From contig JBBRPS010000229.1 in assembly GCA_038227745.1 (NCBI GenBank), positions 1 through 12,933 on the forward strand: DNA of 12,933 bases, read 5' to 3'. The translations under genes and the position numbers were made by a program. Every line of letters begins with the position of its first letter. Within the stretch, counting starts at the first letter, position 1. Of the stretch, positions 8,401 through 12,933 are shown piece after piece. The DNA comes from DASPXY01 sp038227745 (GTDB lineage Bacteria; Planctomycetota; Planctomycetia; Gemmatales; Gemmataceae). The notes below the pieces were generated by a model. The model saw only the letters and a program-made list of their open reading frames with translations, was not told where the DNA came from and did not search any database.

Positions 8401-9138
8401 AAGGTGATGACGGCACTGCTCCAGCCGACGACGCTCCGCACCTCGCCCCAGACAAAGCGGGAGCGCGGCCTGGTCCTGCTCGCGCTGAAGCTGCTCAAGG
8501 ATGCCGACCTCACGCGCCTCGACCTCAAGGAACAGACCGCCGTCGTGCAGTTGCAGATGCGCCTGATGCTCATGCTCGGCATGGCCAAGGAGTTGCGCGA
8601 GGCGTTCGACACGGAGCTGCGCCAGCAATTGAAGCCACTGCTTGGGCCCGACTACGACGAGTTCGAGGCGGTCTACGCGGTCGCGGTCGGCAACTATGCC
8701 CAGGCCGAGAAGTACCTCGCCGCGGTGGTCGGCAACGCGCGCCTGGCGGAACACCTGGCGGTTTCTCGGGACTGGGAGAACCGGCTGGAGGCGGAGATGA
8801 AGGCGCGGCTGGTGTCGCTCGTGGCGGCGGCGCCGCTTTGGAGCCTGTCGCCCTCTCCGTTGACGCGGTTCACGCTCTCTCTGGGGGGGGCGGTGTCCCG
8901 TACGCTGGTGTCGTTGCCCGGCAAGGTGATTCAGGCCGAGGAGCAGCTCAGACAGGTGGCCGAGGTGAACACGCTGCGCGGCCTGCTCGCCCTGGAACAG
9001 GGCGACACGGACCGGGCCACGGAGTTGTTCCGGGAGAGCCTCCGCATCGCGCGGTCGCGCATCGACTTCCCCACTCGACCCCTCGCGGTCCGCTACCTGG
9101 CGTTGCTCGAACGGCAGCGGCCGAAAGGGACGAAGTGA
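5491..9138 (+). CDS. Polytopic GT-C-like membrane protein with TPR/coiled-coil C-terminal half
   Basis: A 1215-residue protein. The ATG at 5491 follows CGAGG with an 8-base spacer. Residues 1-65 are a Pro/Ala-rich, probably disordered cytoplasmic tail. About ten to eleven hydrophobic segments follow between 74 and 490 (for example 74-93, 150-170, 181-213, 232-267, 301-316, 377-397, 417-455, 472-490). The first loop, HNGDFWMYLATGRAI with Asp97, then DPFA and WVNHAWLFDWLLYG, and the later WVNLDGWFLLG (244-254), match the layout of bacterial GT-C type membrane glycosyltransferase-like proteins, in which an acidic residue in the first loop is catalytic; the usual NLHG-type motif reads NLDG here. 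Residues about 500-815 form an extracytoplasmic mixed region. TPR-like helices occur around 822-925 and 1159-1191, with a charged coiled coil at about 927-960. Sugar transfer is inferred from the family, and neither donor nor acceptor can be named. It is convergent with the peptidase-barrel gene, 45 bp apart. Confidence 0.85.
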   Translation: MANPDPSATQDSPVAPAPPPASGDAPATAIQQGPPAPAADTAVTGQAPAAEPADTPPDTGPSPETLAARARILDRVLIGLVLGLAFLLGSFAIHNGDFWMYLATGRAIAQGEHTFGVDPFASTTQGVTWVNHAWLFDWLLYGAYTLLGGTGIVVLKALLVVVLAAVLLAIRRPGQSLWLPALCTALALLPMSIRLLVYPALVSMLFLALTLYLLHRGAGRNAEFTLFGRSLSPLWLLPPLFALWVNLDGWFLLGPLTVALFLGGAALQRLTGGAAPAPGEAPTVPDGAPVAPRPSARPLRTLSLVALVGLTACLLNPYFHRAFLLPVELAYPLADVLPPDAVPAGVTVQRVTKYAPQLYRTFSPFGRPYWSLPGLGLNVAGMAYYPLLLLGAVSFALRALPRRDAGPADAAGATDRFPVALFLVWLAFAAFSALDLRFLGFFAVVAGPAASLNLQGLAARSVGGRERNWSIGGRLLTAAGCVVLLLLAWPGWLHGHPNDPRRSHRVAWRIDDKPLLEKAGRRLDELLQTGKLANGFNLMPETGYTLAWFGGPRVKSFFDNRFALFAEVAQDYGKARLALSEEALSFLNRRPTPAAARQSRELRRIFRHYKINYVVLTGLQYDDRARALAIRFLAEPGQWPPLYLDGPNVVFGWRDPDRAGNPFAGLSLDFDRLAFGSVPPDRRAPANGTETPESGPDPWTAYVQGTPAPSPAALESQLYRVGYVQRSTRWQEPTFAVLWGSAWHGPAATTAVVPAMLSGAIPMQLWSGPVALHSLKLPSAPPSRLAVLGGELVVRTNDAGPPSLPLLAVRGARRATAESPADGEAYFALANAYQALWRIQEAHWQDRAAPAIRPVSSLGSFLGLLRLPSLRHVQYVTALNHALRFNPDDPDVHLALKNLYREMNYPDAALAHLEKARAYYESITPSPEQEAQFETKRQRLDAELQDLGDEVKRRREEYDVHSANDRTLVAKVMTALLQPTTLRTSPQTKRERGLVLLALKLLKDADLTRLDLKEQTAVVQLQMRLMLMLGMAKELREAFDTELRQQLKPLLGPDYDEFEAVYAVAVGNYAQAEKYLAAVVGNARLAEHLAVSRDWENRLEAEMKARLVSLVAAAPLWSLSPSPLTRFTLSLGGAVSRTLVSLPGKVIQAEEQLRQVAEVNTLRGLLALEQGDTDRATELFRESLRIARSRIDFPTRPLAVRYLALLERQRPKGTK

Positions 9139-9149
9139 AGGGAGGTGCG

Positions 9150-9177
9150 AAGCCCACGGATGGCCACCCGTGGGCTT
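9150..9177. terminator. 28-bp near-perfect palindrome between convergent genes
   Basis: This is a copy of the core palindrome seen at 5262-5289, with one mismatch (A at 9160 opposite C at 9167). It fills most of the 45-bp gap between the plus-strand stop at 9136-9138 and the minus-strand stop at 9184-9186. It would form a strong hairpin at both transcript ends, with only three T's (9176-9178) on the plus strand. Position argues for a bidirectional terminator recruited from a dispersed repeat. Confidence 0.65.
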
Positions 9178-9183
9178 TCCGGC

Positions 9184-12100
9184 TCAGAAGGGGTGCTGCA
9201 CGCCGAACCAGAACTGCCACGGGCTGTTGGCGTTGACGGTCTTGGCGACATCGAGACGCAGCATGGTCCGCTCGATCAGGCTGAACCAGGCGACGTCCAG
9301 GCGCAGGCCGCCGCCGAGGGCGTGGGCCACCCCGCCGACCGAGTGGCCATTCTGGTAGATGTCGCCGGCGTCGTAGAACAGCGCCGTCCAGATGCTGCGC
9401 ACCCCCGCGACGTGGTCGCAGAAGTCCCACTCGACGCCGCGGAGGATCGGCACCCGCCACTCCACGCTGCCGATCCACATGGCGTTGCCCTGGCGCTCGC
9501 GCAGGTCGAAGCCGCGGAACTGCTCGCCGCCCCCCAGCGTGAAGAACAGCCCGTTGCTCGGCAGCGCCGCCGCCCCGAACGCCCGGAACGCCCAGCGGCT
9601 GTCCGTGAACCACGCCAGCCCCGGCACGTCGTGCAGGAAGCCCAGGCAGCCCGGCATCGACTTCACCGTGGACACCTGCGAGAAGATCTGGTGCTGCTCC
9701 TGCGGCGCCCCCAGGACGGGGAACCCCTCCTGGTAGGTCGTGTCCATCGCCAGGCCGCCCTCCGGGTTCCAGTACGGCGTCAGCAGATACAGGTGGTGGT
9801 GCAGTCCGAGGCCCGTCTTGTGGCTGGCGGGGTTGTCCAGGTCCTGCTGCGCCCGGGGGATGGGCAGGGAATTGTCCTGCCAGCTGGTGAACATCTCCAG
9901 GTAATGGAACGGCGGCAGGTACAGGCTGTCGCCGTACAGGAAGACGTAGCGCCCGAACAGGATAGCGCGGCTGTTGCGCCGATAGCCAGCGTCGCTGATC
10001 GACGCCACGGTGTACTCGAAGTTGTAGCCGACCTGCGTCTTCGAGAACGGCCAGTGGTCGTACAGGCCGTCGAAGCCGGCGACGAGGTTGCGGTCGTCCG
10101 TCCGGTAGCCGAGGTAAGCGCCCCCGGAAAATTCCTGGGTGCGGTAGACCCCGGCGCGCAGGCCGGCCATCGTGGAGCGCGTGTACCACGGGTCGCGCCA
10201 CGACGCCCCATAGATCCACGGTCCGAACAGGACGTTCCAGCGGTCGTAGGAGTTCGTCAGGTCGGTCTCTTCCAGGGCGGTGTAGACCGGGGCGAAGCGA
10301 AGGCGGACGCGCGGCTTCCAGCAGTTGTTCGTCGGGTTCTTGTCGAGCAGGACGCGGTCGGGATCTACCGTGATCTGCGTCGGCTCGCACGGCAGCACCA
10401 CCTCGACGCGCACGCGGTTGTCCGGCCCGCACTCCACATGCGCCATCTGATCGTCGATCGGGACCGCGCCGCTGCCGCCGAGCGCGATCGGCACGCGCAC
10501 CTGGTAGTCCTTGCCGTCGTCGAGGCGGAAGCCGAGCACGGTCGGCTCGTTGCACGCCCCCTTCTGCCGCAGCAGCACGGTCGCCTTGCAGGGCTGGCCG
10601 CTCCGCTTGCGGAAGGGATGCAGGAGGAAGGCGGTCGGGTCGCGCAGGCGCTTGCCCGCCGTATGGCCGTCGGCCGTCAGGGGCTCAAGCTTTACGTCCT
10701 CGACGCACCAGTCGCAGCAACCGGGGCCGTAGAGCCAGTCCTTGAAGAATTGGTCCCAGGAGGTGCCGGTGTAGGCCTCCAGCTCGCGCTGGAAGTCGGC
10801 GACGCGAAGGATGCGGTAGGCGTACTTGTGGTAGACGCCGCGCATGAAGTCGAGCATCGCCGCGTCGCCCAGCCGCGCCTCGATCATGCCGACGATCTTC
10901 GAGCCGCGGTCGTACGTCATGCTGAAGAGCGTGACGAGGTGCCCGAACTTCTCCATCTCCTGCACCGTCGCGGTGGACTCGCCGCGCGCCATCGTGCCCA
11001 TCAGGCCGTAGTGGCGGTAGTCCGCCCGGTTGATGTTCGGCAGCCAGCGCAGGGCGCGCGGCAGCGTGAGCAGGTTGCAGTCCTTGCCGAGCTTCTGGTC
11101 GATGAGGCGGTGGCTGAAGTAGGTCGCCAGCGCCTCGTCCATCCACGTCTCGCAGTAGCCGTTCGTGCCGACGACGTTGTACCACCACTGGTGGCAGAAC
11201 TCGTGCGACATGAGGTAGTCCACGAAGGTACGGGCCACGTGCGGCATGTTGAAGATGCGCTCGTCGATCATCACCAGGCCGCCGCACTCGTTGCCGTTCC
11301 AGCCGAAATACGTCTCGATGACGGTGAACTGCGGATACGGGTACGGGCCGAACCAGCGCGAGTAGACGGGCATGGCGTCGGCGACGATCTTGACGATCTC
11401 CCGCGCGTAGAACTCATGGCCGGGCAGGGCCATGCAGGAAATGCGCACACCGCAGGCTTCGCCGACGTGCTCGACGAAGCGAGCGCTGCAGAAGAGGGCG
11501 AAGTCGCGGGCGCAAATGGGCGCGATCTCGACGAGGCGCCGGCCGTTGCCGAGGTTGCGCTCCGCCGCCACCGAGCCGGTCGAGGCGATCTTCTGGTCGC
11601 ACGGCAGGGTGACGCGCACGTGGTAGACGCCGGCCTCGTTGAAGAAGGGCTGGTGCCAGGGGATGAACGGCGGCGGCTGCCAGCCCTTGGCGTCGTAGAA
11701 GGCGGCGACCGGCAGCCACTGGGCGAGGAACGTGACGCCCTGCCACTGCCCCCAGCGGCCCTGCTTTTGCGGCAGGCGCAGCGTGAACACCAGGTCGAGC
11801 GTGACGCTCTCGCCGGGGCCGACGGGCCGGGGGAGTTTCACCTCCAGGGCGGTGGCGTTGTCCTCGCGGAAGGCGAAGGGGAGGGGAGGGGAAGAGCCCT
11901 TCAAGCCCACGGGCTGCGCCCCGTGGGCTGGTTCGGCGACGAGGCACACGCTCTGCGCCTCGAACGCCGGCCCGCCGAAGTCGAGCCCCTCGCTGGGGGC
12001 CATGCGGAGGATCTCCAGCATCTTGGCGAGGAAGCCGATGTCTTTGTCCGGGACGGAATAGTGGGAGGCGACATTGAAGACGACGGTGGCGGCGGGCCGG

Positions 12101-12300
12101 CCGCAGGGGTTGGTCCAGGTGACGCGCTCGCGGACGGCGACGCGGTGTTCGGCGACCTGCAGGTCGATGTCGAGGTCGTAGTGCGGCAGCCAGGGCGGGG
12201 GTGCGGGCGGCCCCGCGCCGGCGGCGGGGCAGAGCCACCCCAGCAACAGGCCGGCGCAGACCAGCGTGAAGGACCAACGGTGATCGGGATGCCCCGCCAT
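9184..12300 (-). CDS. Exported M1-family zinc metallopeptidase fused to an Omp85/BamA-type barrel
   Basis: A 1038-residue protein. The ATG at 12300 is chosen over the frame opening at 12408: AGGAG lies 9 bases upstream and a signal peptide follows (FTLVCAGLLLGWLCPAAGA). Residues about 40-230 form the beta-rich N-terminal M1 domain. The catalytic domain has HEFCH (366-370) and, after 18 residues, Glu389 in TWMDEALATY, the complete M1 zinc site, plus Tyr463 in TYDRGSKIVGM, the usual transition-state Tyr. The GxMEN exopeptidase signature is degenerate: NGNECGGLVMID, with Glu338 possibly standing in for its Glu. FKDWLYGPG (about 522-530) and a beta-sandwich ending in DPDRVLLD close the peptidase. 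Residues about 661-1038 alternate as barrel strands, with QFRGF (927-931) matching the conserved RGF/RGY loop motif of Omp85 proteins, a DAGD strand near the end, and a terminal Phe (FWFGVQHPF) as in outer-membrane beta-signals. No POTRA repeat is evident. Inference: an outer-membrane-anchored peptidase. Confidence 0.9.
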   Translation of the reverse strand: MAGHPDHRWSFTLVCAGLLLGWLCPAAGAGPPAPPPWLPHYDLDIDLQVAEHRVAVRERVTWTNPCGRPAATVVFNVASHYSVPDKDIGFLAKMLEILRMAPSEGLDFGGPAFEAQSVCLVAEPAHGAQPVGLKGSSPPLPFAFREDNATALEVKLPRPVGPGESVTLDLVFTLRLPQKQGRWGQWQGVTFLAQWLPVAAFYDAKGWQPPPFIPWHQPFFNEAGVYHVRVTLPCDQKIASTGSVAAERNLGNGRRLVEIAPICARDFALFCSARFVEHVGEACGVRISCMALPGHEFYAREIVKIVADAMPVYSRWFGPYPYPQFTVIETYFGWNGNECGGLVMIDERIFNMPHVARTFVDYLMSHEFCHQWWYNVVGTNGYCETWMDEALATYFSHRLIDQKLGKDCNLLTLPRALRWLPNINRADYRHYGLMGTMARGESTATVQEMEKFGHLVTLFSMTYDRGSKIVGMIEARLGDAAMLDFMRGVYHKYAYRILRVADFQRELEAYTGTSWDQFFKDWLYGPGCCDWCVEDVKLEPLTADGHTAGKRLRDPTAFLLHPFRKRSGQPCKATVLLRQKGACNEPTVLGFRLDDGKDYQVRVPIALGGSGAVPIDDQMAHVECGPDNRVRVEVVLPCEPTQITVDPDRVLLDKNPTNNCWKPRVRLRFAPVYTALEETDLTNSYDRWNVLFGPWIYGASWRDPWYTRSTMAGLRAGVYRTQEFSGGAYLGYRTDDRNLVAGFDGLYDHWPFSKTQVGYNFEYTVASISDAGYRRNSRAILFGRYVFLYGDSLYLPPFHYLEMFTSWQDNSLPIPRAQQDLDNPASHKTGLGLHHHLYLLTPYWNPEGGLAMDTTYQEGFPVLGAPQEQHQIFSQVSTVKSMPGCLGFLHDVPGLAWFTDSRWAFRAFGAAALPSNGLFFTLGGGEQFRGFDLRERQGNAMWIGSVEWRVPILRGVEWDFCDHVAGVRSIWTALFYDAGDIYQNGHSVGGVAHALGGGLRLDVAWFSLIERTMLRLDVAKTVNANSPWQFWFGVQHPF
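11904..11929. repeat. Palindromic repeat inside the M1 peptidase reading frame
   Basis: AGCCCACGGG (11904-11913) and CCCGTGGGCT (11920-11929) form 10-bp perfect arms around CTGCGC. The arms equal the outer part of the 28-bp palindromes at 5262 and 9150, but the centre differs, so this is a variant of the same family. It is translated in frame as part of PAHGAQPVGLKG (residues 124-135), in the N-terminal M1 domain upstream of the catalytic residues. Confidence 0.75.
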
Positions 12301-12487
12301 CTCGGGATGCTCCTGTCTTCCCCGCTCGGGCGACGGGTGAGCGCGCGACGTTGCGGGCGGAGACATACCCTCAGTATCGGACCGCTGTCCATTCCAACTT
12401 GGTGGCAAGTGCCGACCGAACGGGCGGGAGGGGCCGGCCGCGCCTTCGGCGCAAGCGCAGGGGACTGGAGAAATTCCGAAGATTTAC

Positions 12488-12515
12488 TTGACAACGGGGA
12501 AAGACAATGTATCAT
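12488..12515 (+). promoter_or_regulatory. Strong sigma70-like promoter with overlapping palindrome
   Basis: TTGACA (12488-12493) is a perfect -35, followed after 16 bases by TATCAT (12510-12515), a 5/6 -10. The -10 lies within an 11-base palindrome, TGTATCATACA (12508-12518), a possible repressor site. The element sits in an A/T-rich island of about 40 bases in very GC-rich DNA. Transcription would start near 12522 and run away from the peptidase gene, into the hairpin-rich region. It is the best consensus promoter in the window, yet no recognisable gene follows it. Confidence 0.6.
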
Positions 12516-12521
12516 ACAACC

Positions 12522-12640
12522 CCACGGAAGAAGCAGGATGGCGAACTCCCGGCGACGGGAGCCGATGCGTAGGATGCACAGAGGTCTGCCTCTCTCCCCC
12601 CGGCCTGACGTTGCGGCCTGACGTGGCCTCCCGCCACGCC
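12522..12640 (+). ncRNA. Candidate structured RNA downstream of the orphan promoter
   Basis: Three compact hairpins lie in a row on the plus strand: CTCCCG/CGGGAG with a GCGA tetraloop (12546-12561), AGAGG/CCTCT with a TCTG loop (12580-12593), and CGTGGC/GCCACG with a CTCCC loop (12622-12638). The first has a GNRA-type loop, common in stable RNAs. Start and end are guesses from the promoter and the last hairpin, and no T-tract terminator is seen. It could be a small RNA, an untranslated leader, or the source of a 27-residue Arg-rich peptide. GC-rich DNA forms such short stems by chance, so confidence is low. Confidence 0.25.
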
Positions 12641-12706
12641 GGTCCCAACCTTTCCGAACCTCTCATCCTCCGACTTCGGCCCCCTCCGGAAGTCCACACG
12701 AATCTT

Positions 12707-12784
12707 GGCGAACGGCCGGCGTAAGCCGGCTGGTCCTGCACGCCAAGAGGTGCCGTACCAGCCGGCTGACGCCGGCCGTTCGCC
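12707..12784. repeat. Long inverted repeat, 28-bp arms with one mismatch
   Basis: The arm at 12707-12734 (begins GGCGAACGGCCGGCG) matches the reverse complement of 12757-12784 at 27 of 28 positions, the exception being A at 12723 where the pairing partner would need C. The loop is 22 bases. Each arm also contains its own short palindromic GCCGGC motifs. It lies 44 bases beyond the stop of the partial minus-strand gene, so it could end that transcript, or it may be a dispersed repeat or the remains of a mobile-element end. Confidence 0.75.
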
Positions 12785-12813
12785 ACCGAAGGTGCCGTAC
12801 CAGCCGGCTGACG
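12748..12813. repeat. Direct repeat of 24 bp with a 42-bp period
   Basis: AGGTGCCGTACCAGCCGGCT plus GACG occurs at 12748-12771 and again identically at 12790-12813. The first copy covers part of the right arm of the large inverted repeat and its loop edge, so the second copy looks like a partial duplication of that arm, extending toward the end of the partial gene. Confidence 0.8.
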
Positions 12814-12827
12814 AGATCGTCCAGCTT

Positions 12828-12933
12828 TCAGGTGACGAGTTTTGCTGGGATTACGGCGGCGTCCGCAGCCGCCGTGGCCTTCTTCTCCTCGGCCAGCAGG
12901 GTGAGCAGATTATGCACCAACACCATCAGCCCC
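12828..12933 (-). CDS. 3' end of an unidentified gene running in from the window edge
   Basis: Read on the minus strand from the window end, an open frame gives 34 residues ending at a TGA (12830-12828). It begins GLMVLVHNLLTLLAEEKKAT and continues with an Ala-rich tail ending KLVT. Third positions are mostly G or C, as expected for coding DNA here. The hydrophobic LMVLVHNLLTLL helix followed by a charged tail recalls C-terminal ends of some DDE transposases, and the repeats just downstream would suit a mobile element, but 34 residues are too few to assign a family. It could also be a chance frame. Confidence 0.4.
   Translation of the reverse strand, partial: GLMVLVHNLLTLLAEEKKATAAADAAVIPAKLVT

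Larger units (their letters stand above)
12301..12827. other. Gene-poor region upstream of the peptidase-barrel gene
   Basis: These 527 bases contain no gene that can be supported. From the peptidase start outwards they hold its Shine-Dalgarno (AGGAG on the minus strand at about 12310-12314), about 160 bases without a clear minus-strand promoter, an A/T-rich island with a strong plus-strand promoter (12488-12515), three short hairpins (12546-12638), and a large inverted repeat with a tandem partial copy (12707-12813). A 27-codon frame at 12538-12621 (starts MANSRRREPM) lies just after the promoter but overlaps two of the hairpins and has only a poorly spaced GGAAG upstream. Confidence 0.7.

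Noticed and set aside
6850..8754. Minus-strand open frame of 634 codons inside the GT-C-like/TPR gene
   Set aside because: Shadow frame with Arg/Gly-rich product and no domain; the plus strand shows membrane segments and TPR-like helices.
12301..12408. Upstream extension of the peptidase-barrel frame to an ATG at 12408
   Set aside because: The start at 12300 has AGGAG at 9 bases and is directly followed by a signal peptide; the extension would place 36 hydrophilic residues before it.
9145..12621. Plus-strand open frame of about 1158 codons opposite the peptidase-barrel gene
   Set aside because: It is a composition-driven shadow of the M1/Omp85 gene, with no recognisable domain and a repetitive Ala/Val/Arg/Glu composition.
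12538..12621. 27-codon Arg-rich frame after the orphan promoter
   Set aside because: Not called as a gene because it overlaps two hairpins, has a poorly placed Shine-Dalgarno and no recognisable family; kept only as part of the orphan-promoter finding.
12707..12813. Possible CRISPR array
   Set aside because: Only two direct copies with an 18-base spacing, and one copy is part of a larger inverted repeat; no array and no cas gene.

Overview
The base composition (very high GC, strong G/C preference at third codon positions), the secretome-heavy gene content, the NHL/thioredoxin and TPR membrane proteins, and the dispersed palindromes built on AGCCCACGGG point to a planctomycete, probably of the Gemmata group. 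This placement is inference from style; the window has no marker gene such as rRNA. There is no tRNA, rRNA, CRISPR array or complete insertion sequence.

Layout: (1) 32-889, plus strand: an unassigned protein with an N-terminal stretch like alkyladenine DNA glycosylases and a small C-terminal helix-turn-helix-like segment. (2) 1126-5133, minus strand: a probable two-gene transcription unit. The upstream gene encodes an exported thioredoxin/NHL-propeller protein; the downstream gene encodes a three-part DsbD-type thiol:disulfide interchange protein. They fit one extracytoplasmic reducing pathway: DsbD carries electrons across the inner membrane, and the exported thioredoxin could be a client. 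(3) 5134-5490: a divergent intergenic region holding a nested palindrome. (4) 5491-9138, plus strand: a 1215-residue polytopic membrane protein resembling GT-C glycosyltransferases, fused to a TPR/coiled-coil C-terminal half. (5) 9184-12300, minus strand, convergent with the previous gene: the most unusual gene here, an exported M1-family zinc metallopeptidase joined to a C-terminal outer-membrane barrel of Omp85/BamA type. (6) 12301-12827: no convincing gene, but a strong sigma70-like promoter, several hairpins, and a large inverted repeat partly duplicated in tandem. (7) 12828-12933, minus strand: the apparent 3' end of a gene that enters from outside the window.

Both convergent gene ends (around 1057-1090 and 9150-9177) carry long palindromes that could act as bidirectional terminators. 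A related palindrome sits in frame inside the M1 peptidase gene, which suggests a mobile or spreading repeat family. The best candidate for an undescribed system is the M1 peptidase-Omp85 fusion; next is the orphan promoter with its structured downstream region.
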